Positions 11,149-21,878 of a stretch of 64,000 bases of DNA are shown piece by piece. Every line of letters starts with the position of its first letter. Positions within the stretch are counted from its first letter, which is position 1. The DNA is taken from assembly GCA_026874595.1 (NCBI GenBank), contig CM049306.1, positions 17,383,019 through 17,447,018 of the forward strand, written 5' to 3'. The DNA comes from Sipunculus nudus. Taxonomy: Eukaryota > Annelida > Sipuncula > Golfingiida > Sipunculidae. The notes below the pieces were generated by a model, which did not search any database, was not told the DNA's origin, and was given only the letters and a program-made list of their open reading frames with translations. A program made the position numbers and the translations under genes.

Positions 11149-13851
11149 CACTTAATGGTCAATATCCATGCAAAGAATCATGATGATCTCCGTATTAGTT
11201 GTTCAGATACTTCAGCTTTTGTATCAAATTGTCCATTATTCTGAGGGATACTTCAGAGTCCTACAGCTTGAAGGATATGGGTAACAGAGACTTAATTTCA
11301 AGTTTCCACAGGCACTCTTCATGGGCCTCCTTGCATGACAAGAATGAAGATTCTAGGTCCAGTTGTTGCAATTTGTACCCTCTTGATAGATAACCACATA
11401 TTCAAAGGTCTCGAAAAAAGAGAAAAAAAATTCGTAAAAATTTGAAAAAAATAGAGGTGGCACACCCTCTCTGCAGAAACTGATGGAACAGCTCATGATC
11501 AATATGTATGCCAAAAAGTCATGACCATCAGTGTTGTATTTATTGAGATACTGCACTTTTTGTATCAAATTTTCCATTATTCTGGAGAGTATTTTGGAGC
11601 CATACAGCCTAAAGAATATGGGTAACAGAGACCTAATTTCAGGTTTCCATGGAGAATTTTCATGGGTCTCTCTGTGTGTCAAGAATGAAGATTCTAGGTC
11701 CAGTTTTTATGATCTGTGCCCTGTTAACAGATGTTCATATCTTTAAAGGTCTCAAAAATAGATAAAAGATTCGTAAGAAAAACCCGAACAAATGCAGGTT
11801 GTGCCACCAGTCTGCAGGAACTGATGGAACACCTCTTGATCAATAGTTATGCCACAAATCATGACCATCAGTGATGTAGTTATTGAGATATTGAAGTTTT
11901 TGTATGAAATTTTTGACTACTCTGGGGGGTACTTTGGGGCCCCATAGCTCGAAGGATATGGGTAACAGAGACCTAATTTCTTGTTTCCATGGAGACTTTT
12001 CATAGGTCTCTCAGTGTATTGAGAATGAAGATTCTAGGTCCAGTCGTTACGATTTGTGCCATGCTAACAGATGACAGCATCCTTAAAGGTCTCAAAAATA
12101 GAGGAAGAAATCGTAAAAAAATCAAACAATATAGGTGGCGCCACCAATCTGCAGGAACTCATGGAACATCTCATAATCAATATGTATGCCAAAAATCATG
12201 ACCATCAGTGATGTAGTTATTGAGATATTGAAGTTTTTGTATGAAATTTTTGACTACTCTGGAGGGGGGGTACTTTGGGGCCCCATAGCTCAAAGGATAT
12301 GGGTAACAGAGACCTAATTTCTGGTTTCCATGGAGACTTTTCATAGGTCTCTCAGTGTATTGAGAATGAAGATTCTAGGTCCAGTCGTTACGATTTGTGC
12401 CATGCTAACAGATGCCAGCATCCTTAAAGGTCTCAAAAATAGAGGAAGAAATCGTAAAAAAATCAAACAATATAGATGGCACCACCAGTCTGCAGGAACT
12501 GATGGAACATCTCATAATCAATATGTATGCCAAAAATCATGACCATCAGTGATGTAGTTATTGAGATATTGAAGTTTTTGTATGAAATTTTTGACTACTC
12601 TGGGGGGGTACTTTAGGGCTCCATAGCTCGAAGAATATGGGAAACAGAGACCTAATTTCTGGTTTCCAAGGAGACTTTTCATAGGTCTCTCAATGTGTCA
12701 AGAATGAAGATTCTAGGTCAAGTCGTTAGGATTTGTGCCAAGTTAACAGATGACAGCATCCTTAAAGGTCTCAAAAATAGAGGAAAAAATCGTAAAAAAT
12801 CAAACAATACAGGTGGCGCCACAAGTCTGCAGGAACTGATGGAACATCTCATAATCAATATGTATGCCAAAAATCATGACCATCAGTGATGTAGTTATTG
12901 AGATATTGAAGTTTTTGTATGAAATTTTTTACTTTTCTTGGGGGTATTTTGGGGCTCCATAGCTCGAAGAATATGGGTAACAGAGACCTAATTTCTGGTT
13001 TCCATGGAGACTTTTCATAGGTCTCTCAGTGTATCAAGAATGAAGATTCTAGGTCCAGTCTTTACGATTTGTGCCTTGTTAACTGATGTTTACATTTTGA
13101 AAGGTCTCAAAAATAGAGAAAAAAATTCGTAAAAAATTGAACGATACAGGTGGCGCCACCAGTCTGCAGGAAGTGATGGAACATCTCATGATCAATATGT
13201 ATGACAAAAATCATGACCATCAGTCAAGTAGTTAATGAGATATTGAAGTTTTTGTATGAAATTTTTTACTTTTCTGGGGGGTACTTTGGGGCCCCATAGC
13301 TCGAAGGATATGGGTAACAGAGACCTAATTTCTGGTTTCCATGGAGACTTTTCATAGGTCTCTCAATGTGTTGAGAATGAAGATTCTAAGTCCAGTCATT
13401 ACGATTTGTGCCTTGTTAACAGATGTTCACATTTTTAAAGGTCTCAAAAATAGAGAAAAAAATTCGTAAAAAATCGAAAAATACAGGTGGCGCCACCAGT
13501 CTTCAGGAACTGATGGAACCTCTCATGATCAATATGTATGCCAAAAATCATGACCATCAGTCAAGTGGTTAATGAGATATTGAAGTTTTTGTATGAAATT
13601 TTGGACTTTTCTGGGGGGTACTTTGGGGCCCCATAGCTCGAAGGATATGGGTATCAGAGACCTAATTTCTGGTTTCCAAGGAGATTTTTTCATGGACCTC
13701 CCTGGATGTCAAGTAAGAAGATTCCAGTTCTAGCGGTTACGATTTGTGCCCTGTTAACCGACAGACGCCAGGACGGCCGGACGGCCGGACGGACGACAGA
13801 CAAAAGGTGATCCCTATAGCTCAGATGACTTTCAGTCAGCTGAGCTAAAAA

Positions 13852-14462
13852 CTAGAATATGGGTAGTCAACAAACGACTATGTGTATCTGCCAAAATCAG
13901 AGTGGGAAAGGTGAAGTGAGGCATAGATTGAGTGGCAAGGGGAAATAGAGTGAGGTGTGATGCATAATAGCCTGGATGTCTGCAGCCGAAAATATGTATG
14001 TAGGTGGCGCCATCTGTCATAAAATCAAGAAAGCTGTCAAGGATGTATACACATGCAAAATTTCAGGTGGATAAGTCCAACCAATGCAGAGATATGAGTG
14101 TTTTTATACCAAGGCTGATGAACAGATGGACGCTGTGCAAAAATGGTTGCAGGTGGCGCCACCATTTTTAGTGTATGTTATAAAGATTTCCAAGGGCTAC
14201 ATTTGTGCAAAATCTTTAGCCTTATCGGTCAAACGGTTCCCGAGATGTGGGTTTATGTGTAGAAACAGACACACAAATGGACGCTCAGCAGAGAGGAAAG
14301 GTCAGAGGTCGACCAAAAATGAGGGCGCAGCAGTTCACATATGACCGATCATAATTCCGAATTTTAAAAAATTCTGCCCAGTGGTTATGGAGGAGTCCTC
14401 CGGAAACCTATGCGGCAATGGCGGCAGCGTCGGCGTCCGACTGAAAAGAAAGTATCCGCAAA
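13852..14462 (-). mobile_element. Family D element, copy 1 (possible Helitron-like)
   Basis: It begins CTAGAATATGGGTAGTCAAC immediately after the AAAAA of the family A end; copy 3 at 55203 begins with the same bases. On the minus strand it therefore ends in CTAG before T, with a weak TAGTC/GACTA hairpin just upstream. The other end, near GAAAGTATCCGC, resembles family B's ACATAGTATCC end. The interior has degenerate units with GGTGGCGCCACC (exact at 14152) and GGATGTATACACATGCAAAA. The class assignment is inference, because the inverse terminal repeat seen in A and B is not evident. Confidence 0.55.
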
Positions 14463-14815
14463 ACTCTGTTTTGGCGAACACAATGATTGTAGCTGGCACC
14501 ACCAGTATGTCAAACAAACCCCTCCTATGAAAGGGACATACACTGTGCAAAAATTATTGTACGTGGCGCCACTATAAAGCTACCCGATATGTTTATACAT
14601 GCCAAAATTTTAGGCTGATGTATAAAATTCCTCTGTAGAAATAAGCAGGTGCATACACTGCAAAAGTCAATGTAGGTGGCACCACCTGTCTTGTAAATGA
14701 GAATACCTTCAAAGACGCATAGACAGGTAAAAATATCAGTCCAATACATCAAACTTCCCCAGAGTTTAATGCACTGGGCTGACAAGGCTTAGGTGAGTAA
14801 GGCAGTTGCCCCCGA
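14463..14815. repeat. Family D2 interspersed repeat, copy 2
   Basis: Same module order as 6150-6620: CACTGTGCAAAAATTATTG, a GTGGCGCCAC palindrome remnant, TTTAGGCTGATGTATAAA, CTGTAGAAATAAGCAGGTGC, then GGTGGCACCACC at 14675 and GGGCTGACAAGGCTTAGGTG. Copy 1 has GGGCTAACCAAGCTTAGGTG at the equivalent place. Confidence 0.7.
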
Positions 14816-14839
14816 GTGACCTGTGACAAATTGCTGCCT

Positions 14840-15200
14840 CAAGCTACTGCACTGAGTGAACCCTTGACCTGCACCTGGCTAGACTGAGTCAACTTTTGAC
14901 CTGTACCTAGCTGCACTGAGTGAACTCTTGACCTGTTGCATAATCTGACATAGTTGGCAGTCTGCCAAAGCTATAAATAGATTCAGGCTGCACTTTGGTG
15001 CCAAATATGATGCAGTGAGCAGTCTGCCAAAGCTATAAATAGAATGCAGCTACTGCACTGAGTGAACTCTTGACCTATACCTGGCTCAACTTCTTCCAAT
15101 CCTGGCACTGTGCCAAAACTATTTATAGGGCTGACATCACCTCGCTAATGGCCAACATCAAGGCACTGGCAATCTGCCAATGGTAAACCAAGTGCTGCCA
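14840..15200. repeat. Degenerate about 32-bp tandem and CTATAAATAGA-containing repeat
   Basis: Repeated ACTGAGTGAACTCTTGACC units, with three copies of a TCTGCCAAAGCTATAAATAGA-like segment. CTATAAATAG resembles a TATA box, but it recurs as part of the repeat (also near 6827), so I do not call a promoter. Confidence 0.7.
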
Positions 15201-15505
15201 TCTGTACACAAAAGTGGTCCCTACTTGTAATAACTTTGAAATTTATTTTCCCAATACAAAATGCTTTTCAGCTGACTTTTTAAAAGAAAGAAATCAGGAA
15301 TATATGTAAAACTAGACATTTCTTGGCACCGCAGGTGCCAGAGTATCCCCAGACAAAGTAGCCCCCCCCCCCCCCCTTTAAGAACAGACCCCCAATTTTG
15401 GCAGCATATATTGACACTTGGCATATTTATTGTTTCTTCCATCTAACAATCCACAATCTTGTTGAAGATGTTGGTCCTGTGACCTTGATTGTTTTAAAGA
15501 TGTGT

Positions 15506-17930
15506 CCTGTGACCTTGACCTTTGACCTCATGACCCCAAAATCAATTTGGGTCTTGCTTTTCCAATGGGACATATGCAAGTCAAGTTTGAAATCTATACA
15601 TCAATAAAGCAGGAATTATCATCCAGAAACTAATTTTTGGACAGATGGATCCTGTGACCTTCACCTTTGACCTTGTGACCTCAAAATTGATAGTGTTCTT
15701 CCTCTCTTGGCAGGAGAACTATATGTGCAAGATGAAAGATCTGAGATGAAATGTTTGGCTGAAAATGCATCCACATCTTTTTAAAGATGTGTCCTGTGAC
15801 CTTGACCTTTGACCTCATGACCCCAAATCAATTTGGGTCTTGCTTTTCCAATGGGACATATACAAGTCAAGTTTGAAAACCATACATCAATAAAAGCAGG
15901 AATTATCATCCAGAAACTAATTTTTGGACAGATGGCTCCTGTGACCTTCACCTTTGACCTTGTGACCTCAGAATTGATAAGGGTTTTTCACTCTTGGCAG
16001 GTGAACTATATGTGCAAGATGAAAGATCTGAGATGAATTGTTTGGCTGAAAATGCATCAACAATCTTTATAAAGAGGTTTCCTGTGACCTTGACCTTTGA
16101 CCTCATGACCCCAAAATCAATTTGGGTCTTGCTTTTCAAATGGGACATATACAAGTCAAGTTTGAAATCCACACATCAATAAAAGCAGGAATTATCATCC
16201 AGAAACTAATTTTTGGACAGATGGCTCCTGTGACCTTCACCTTTGACCTTGTGACCTCAAAATTGATAGGGGTTTTCCACTCTTGGCAGGTCAACTATAT
16301 GTGCAAGATGAAAGATCTCAGATGAATTTTTTGGCTGAAATTGCATCCACAACCTTTTTAAAGAGGTTTCCTGTGACCTTGACCTTTGACCTCATGACCC
16401 CAAAATCAATTTGGGTCTTGCTTTTCCAATGGGTCAAATACAAGTCAAGTTTGAAATCCATACATCAATTAAAGAAGGAATTATCATCAAGAAACTAATT
16501 TTTGGACAGATAGCTCCTGTGGCCTTGACCTTTGACCTTGTGACCCCAAAATTTATATGGATTATCCACTATTGGCAAGTGAGCTATATATTCAAGAGGG
16601 AAGACCTGGGATGAAAATTTGGCTTAAAATGCATCCACATCTTTTTAAAGATGTGTCCTGTGACCTTGACCTTTGACCTCATGACCCCAAAATCAATTTG
16701 GGTCTTGCTTTTCCAATGGGACATATACAAGTCAAGTTTGAAATCCATACATCAATAAAAGCAGGAATTATCATCCAGAAACTAATTTTTGGACAGATGG
16801 CTCCTGTGACCTTCACCTTTGACCTTGTGACCTCAAAATTGATAGGGGTTTTCCACTCTTGGCAGGTGAACTATATGTGCAAGATGAAAGATCTGAGATG
16901 AAATGTTTGGCTGAAAATGCATCCACATCTTTTTAAAGATGTGTCTTGTGACCTTGACCTTTGACCTCATGACCCCAAAATCAATTCAGGTCTTGCTTTT
17001 CCAATGGGACATATACAAGTCAAGTTTGAAATCCATACATCAATAAAAGCAGGAATTATCATCCAGAAACTAATTTTTGGACAGATGGCTCCTGTGACCT
17101 TCACCTTTGACCTTGTGACCTCAAAATTGATAGGGGTTTTCCACTCTTGGCAGATGAACTATATGTGCAAGATGAAAGATCTGAGATGAAATGTTTGTCG
17201 AAAATGCATCCACATCTTTTTAAAGATGTGTCCTGAGACCTTGACCTTTGACCTCATGACCCCAAAATCAATTCAGGTCTTGCTTTTCCAATGGGACATA
17301 TACAAGTCAAGTTTGAAATCCATACATCAATAAAAGCAGGAATTATCATCCAGAAACTATTTTTTGGACAGATGGCACCTGTGACCTTCACCTTTGACCT
17401 TGTGACCTCAAAATCGATAGGGGTCTTCCACTCTTGGCAGGTGAACTATATGTGCAAGATGAAAGATCTCAGATGAATTTTTTGGCTGAAATTGCATCCA
17501 CAACCTTTTTAAAGAGGTTTCCTGTGACCTTGACCTTTGACCTCATGACCCCAAAATCAATTCGGGTCTTGCTTTTCCAATGGGTCAAATACAAGTCAAG
17601 TTTGAAATCCATACATCAATAAAAGAAGGAATTATCATCCAGAAACTAATTTTTGGACAGATAGCTCCTCTGGCCTTGACCTTTGACCTTGTGACCCCAA
17701 AATTTATATGGATCATCCACTATTGGCAAGTGAGCTATATATTCAAGATGGAAGACCTGGGATGAAAGTTTGGCTTAAAATGCATCCACAGTATATTTTA
17801 AAATGCCAGTCCAGTGACCTTGACCTTTGACCTCATGACCCTAGAACCTATAGGGTTCTTACTTTAGTGGTTGGCCATACATAAGTCATGTTTGAAATCC
17901 ATATGGCTATCAACACTGGAGATATCATAA
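15506..17930. repeat. 288-bp dimeric satellite rich in AGGTCA half-sites
   Basis: The anchor CCTGTGACCTTGACC lies at 15506, 15793, 16081, 16370, 16657, 16945, 17232, 17521 and 17811 (spacing 287-290). Each unit is two homologous halves of about 144 bp, each starting CCTGTGACCTT. The first half always carries TGACCTTGACCTTTGACC and then TCATGACC. The second carries TGACCTTCACCTTTGACC, or the full DR1 form in the units at 16370 and 17521. Those two units also share AGATAGCTCCT and ATTTATATGGAT and lie four units apart, indicating higher-order repetition. A 136-146-bp version occurs at 43050-43600 in a family A element. Confidence 0.92.
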
Positions 17931-18316
17931 GAGGTGTGTGATTTTCACCATATATGGCAATATTCAAGGTCAAGGCCACTATCATAGGAAAGGTCATGAC
18001 CCCAATTTAAATAAACATCATCCCATAACCCATACCTATGTATATGCATAATATAAAAGAAATCTGTCCATTAGTTTTTGACTTATAATGCTCACAGTAC
18101 TGTAAGGTGGCAATTTTGGGGGTATTAAATGGCATGAAAACAAGTAGAGAATAATAGGTGGCGCCACCAGTTTCTGGAACATGACAACCCTATCCATGAT
18201 CTTCGATCAACTTGATTTAGGGATAAATCCATGCAAGATTTCTTGAGATATTAAAGAATTTGTGTTATTTTCCCCAAAATTGGACCTATTCAAGGTCAAG
18301 GACACTCTCCTAGTAA

Positions 18317-18328
18317 AGGTCATGACCT
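18317..18328. promoter_or_regulatory. Perfect AGGTCATGACCT palindrome (family B copy 2)
   Basis: Same element position as 3422-3433. In copy 4 the equivalent site is GCGGTCATGACCCC, so the motif is not preserved in every copy. No function can be shown from sequence. Confidence 0.3.
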
Positions 18329-18829
18329 CATTTTAAATAGGCGTCGTCCTCTTACCCATATCTATACATATACCAAGTTTGGTAAAGTTCCGTGAAATAT
18401 TTTTTGGGTTATCGCGCCAAGAAGATTTATATGCGGCGGCGGGGGCGGGGGGACCGGTATGAAAACATAGTATCCCCCGACTTTGTCTTGGGATACAATT
18501 ATTATGGATACATACTGAATGAAAATTAAAATACAGGTATATCTCATTGATGGCAAATTCTTGAATTAAGTTGAGTAGGGATACCAATAATGTATAATCC
18601 ACTGTCTCTATATAGCCACTGAGAACTGAATATCCATGATTGTAACATTGCCTGGTATGATGAATAACTTAAATCATAAATCTAAATTTTTTAAAAGCTT
18701 TTAAAAAAACTTTCTTGTCAATATTAACCAAAGATAACCTGAAATCTAAATGTCTAGTGGCATGATGTTATAGATGCTGATAAACTGGTGCCAGGCTAGA
18801 TGTAACAGCATCACACAGCTAACATATAT

Positions 18830-19857
18830 GGTAAAATGACTCAATTCAATCTCCATAATTCAGCCAAAAATCATTCATGTGGAACCATTAATGACAATTA
18901 TTATAAGAATTATTGTAGGAATTATTCTTGTAAAATATTTTACAAACTGGATTCAGTGGCATCAGTCGAAAAACGTTTTGCAGGTTTAAAACTCATATAG
19001 GAAGATTGCAGCAAACTGGCTAAGTTCAGCTTCCCGTAACTCAGCCAAAAAGCACTGAACCAAAACCATTTGAACAAACTTGAATTATCAACATCTGAGG
19101 ATAATTAATGTGTGAGATTTAAGAATTTGGCCCAGTGGTTTTTGAGAAGAAAATCTTTGTAGCCACTGAGCTAAAATGGGCTGTTATGGCATATGACTAA
19201 ATTCAGCTTCCCATAACTTAACCAAAAGTCACTGAACTGAGACCATTTGAACAAACTTCAGAAAGCACTACCCTAGGATCATTTCTGTGCGATATTAAAC
19301 ATTTTGGCCATATGGTTTCAGAGAATATGTTTTTTGTAGCCCTCAGTATGATACAGGCACTGATGACCCCGTACAAAAAAGGCCGATGCAGGTGGTGCCA
19401 CCAATACCTCAATTTCAGATATGACTTATGTGACCAACATTGGCATAAAATTTGGTGATGATAGCTCCAGCCATTTCTGAGATTTAAATTTTAATATGCT
19501 TTTTTGCACAGGTAACAAAGTTCAACCTCCTGTAACTGGGCCAAAAATCTCTGAACTGGAACCATTCGAACAAACTTGAGAAAGATTGTTCTAGGGATCA
19601 TTTCTGTGAAATATTGGACAATTTTGCTGGACAGTTTCTGAGAAGAAGTATTTAAAGCTTTTTTAGCTTTTTCCCTCTGAAATCTAAGAAAATGCAGTTA
19701 GAAAAAAAATAAACAAAATCTGATAAAGTTTTTTGGATGACTTATTTGCAAAATATTTGGTGATGCTAGCTCCTGCCATTTTTGAGATAGCTATGGTAAA
19801 CGTACAGACGACGTACGACGCCGCACCATCGCATAAGCTCACAGGTTCGCTAAAAAA
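18830..19857. repeat. Family E interspersed repeat, copy 2
   Basis: Units with a CCCGTAACTCAGCCAAAA-type anchor at about 18852, 19030, 19208 and 19530 (spacings 178, 178 and 322), then GATGCAGGTGGTGCCACC at 19385 and the AGCTTTTTCCC segment. It ends in a GC-rich piece and CATAAGCTCACAGGTTCGCT followed by A7. That end is reminiscent of the family A terminus (GAGCTAAAAA) but lacks its hairpin. The left limit is uncertain. Confidence 0.65.
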
Positions 19858-21829
19858 ACCCAACTGCTAATGCATGGTGGGACTGGGCACAGACAATACA
19901 ATTATGATTCCAGTCTGTTACATGTTGAATGAGCTTGTCATAAACTGCACTCCAGCCAATTTGCCCGTTTGTTTCTCAGAAGAGCAGACAAAATAAGGAA
20001 ATTAATATGCTCCTTTGTTTCTGGAAAGAGCAGATAAAATTAGAAAGCAACAGCAGAATCACAGAAACAAATAGGTCAATATGTCAGCTGTCGTATTCAG
20101 TTTATTTTCTAGCCAGTAACAAGTATGGTGGAGTGTCCGTTTGATTGGTCACAAAGAAATCTTACCGCTATGACAAAGTGTCAACATGACAACTTAAATC
20201 TGCTAAAAGTGAAGCCATCAAAATTGTTCCTGCACACAGATGTTTCCTAATGAAGTAAGGCATGCAACAAGTCCCAGTGCAAGCCAAGCTCTGCAATAGA
20301 AGCATTATACCACCCACAATGAGGCCGGCTGAGACTGCTCCCAAACAGTAAAGGGCCCCTAAAGGCCAAACCAGCTACAAGACTTTTTCTTGTCTCACAG
20401 AGTCACATATGATACAAAAAAAGGTCTGCAACATTCAAACTAGGCTTAACAGCTTTAAGGTCACATTTAATGTAAGTTTATCCAGAAAATCCCCACACAC
20501 AGGGTGATCAGACAAGTCATAATACCGTCAAGATGTGTAACAAATATGTCTAGTCAAAATCAAGAGCTGCTCTTGTGGGTTAAACCCATCCTTGATATCA
20601 AGGGGAACTGACTGATAAATGAGAAGACGGTACACAGAAATCATAGCTCCTGGTCCTGTATGATCTGATATCTTTGCTGGCTTTAACTCAGGGATAATAA
20701 CCCATGATACCAAAGGTCAGGGATGATTTCCAGGATTTGTCTGATCTTGTATTTAGGAAACTCAAAACCATTAAGCTGTTTGTTAAGGCTGTAACACAGA
20801 ACAGCTTTGTAAATCCCCAGCCATATGAGAAACTTTTCAGGACAAAACCACTTACCTGCTGTACAATGTTACATAATACAAACTGGACAAGAGGTCAATC
20901 ATTTCAACTGATTTTAACATATACAGCAAGGAAAGATTATCAAAGAACTCTTCCAGTTTTAATCTTTATATGCATATAATGACATACTATAAGCAGTTAA
21001 GAGGCATGGGCATTTTTATCCGGCGTGAAGTGGAGGGCATCATTTTCACCTGATTCTGTGTATCAGCAAGATATCTGAAGAAAAGTTTTGTTGATTAGAC
21101 TGCATTTTGACTTAGAGGCCGTGATTGTTAATTTCTCCAAGTAGTTTAATTATGGTGTATATCCCAATGTAAACAATCCCGGGATGAGTGTTTTACTGGG
21201 TTTGGCAGCACTGTTTACCACTAGGACTTCTGACATGTGACCACAAGACCATCTGTGGACTGTGAATCATGATGTCACCACAGAAAATGATATCACACGT
21301 TTCCTAGAAAGGTGGCACTAACTGAACGTTCAGCATGCATGGTCAAGAATGCTGATCCTTGTGAATGTAATTTAGGGCAGCAATATCACAATGCCCAGGG
21401 GTGTTTTTCCAAGACACTAATGAACTCAAATAAAATTCAGGAACAATATTGTTAACATCAAACATTCATGGGTACCATCTCTAGATATTTCTTTGAGCAT
21501 TATCTTCTGCAAAGGGTTGCTTCCCTGAATCTTTCATCTGTTCAATTACATAGCTAAAGAACAGCTACTTCTATGATTGCTTGAGTTGTGTATTCCTCAG
21601 TGAGATTTCTTTCATAAACCACTGGCAAGGGTCAATGCCACAAGGGTGTGTCCTCTTCACCCTAGAGTAAATGGGTAGTAATCAAGATGGTTCACACATG
21701 TTTTCTGTGTAACAGGGATAGCATCTGTCATGAGCTAAAAAATACTAAAATGGACAACCCCAAACATGTTAAATGGAAATCAGAGAAAACTGACAGGCAG
21801 CAATATAATATTACCAACCAAGAACATAC

Positions 21830-21832
<3 letters not shown>
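19858..21832. other. Unannotated non-coding stretch
   Basis: Apparently single-copy within the window. The 91-codon frame at 20704-20979 has no recognisable domain. No promoter, RNA or element end was seen. Confidence 0.5.

Positions 21833-21835
<3 letters not shown>

Positions 21836-21876
<41 letters not shown>
21836..21876. repeat. (AT)n microsatellite
   Basis: About 20 uninterrupted AT dinucleotides. They create overlapping false frames on both strands. Confidence 0.97.

Positions 21877-21877
<1 letters not shown>

Positions 21878-21878
<1 letters not shown>

Larger units (their letters stand above)
10211..13700. repeat. About 340-bp satellite array
   Basis: The same anchor recurs at 10433, 10803, 11275, 11616, 11956, 12297, 12635, 12971, 13308 and 13645. 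Most spacings are 336-341 bp, with 370 and 472 bp near the internal right-end modules. Each unit is the 166-bp monomer plus about 174 bp that holds AAAAATAGAG, GGTGGCGCCACC, GAACTGATGGAACATCTCAT, CCAAAAATCATGACC and TTGAGATATTGAAG. The later units are the most alike, which suggests recent local amplification or homogenisation. Confidence 0.9.
9427..13851 (-). mobile_element. Family A rolling-circle-like element with satellite core
   Basis: The plus-left end is AACAAGTGACCCAGGGGTCA followed by CACTCAGCTGA. The plus-right end is an AGCTCAGATGACT...AGTCAGCTGAGCT hairpin followed by AAAAA, preceded by a GGACGGCCGGACGG microsatellite (13770-13800). This terminal pair defines family A. On the minus strand the 5' AGCTCAGCTGA recurs inverted just inside the 3' hairpin, the asymmetric repeat seen in Helentron-derived HINEs. 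The interior is a 166/340-bp satellite. Two extra right-end modules lie inside it, at 10598-10630 and 11118-11148. The region is therefore a head-to-tail composite of elements, or the product of unequal recombination between elements. It has no coding capacity. Confidence 0.75.
15312..18498 (-). mobile_element. Family B Helitron/HINE-like element, copy 2 (3.2 kb, satellite-loaded)
   Basis: CTAGACATTTC and the GGCACC-GCA-GGTGCC hairpin (15325-15339) at the plus-left end, AGTATCCCCAGACAAAG, a poly-C run (15361-15376), a nine-unit 288-bp satellite, one 325-bp-type unit, then GACCGGTATGAAAACATAG and TTGTCTTGGGATACAA at the plus-right end. The copy 1 terminus has one difference (TTGTCTGGGGATAC). 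Flanking bases are A before CTAG and T after ATACAA, as in the other copies, which fits insertion between A and T without duplication. The 61-71-codon frames in each unit follow the satellite period and are not genes. Confidence 0.8.

Noticed and set aside
9427-13851. Tandem array as a centromeric satellite
   Set aside because: It is bounded by element termini and only about 4 kb long, so a transposon-borne satellite explains it better.
14980-15060. CTATAAATAG as a TATA box
   Set aside because: It is part of a recurring repeat segment (also near 6827) and no transcription unit follows.
15398-17765. Series of similar 61-71-codon frames (MGHIQVKFEIHTSIKAG-type)
   Set aside because: They repeat with the 288-bp satellite, have no common start context, and differ by stops and frameshifts between units. 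Direct result of the tandem DNA repeat.
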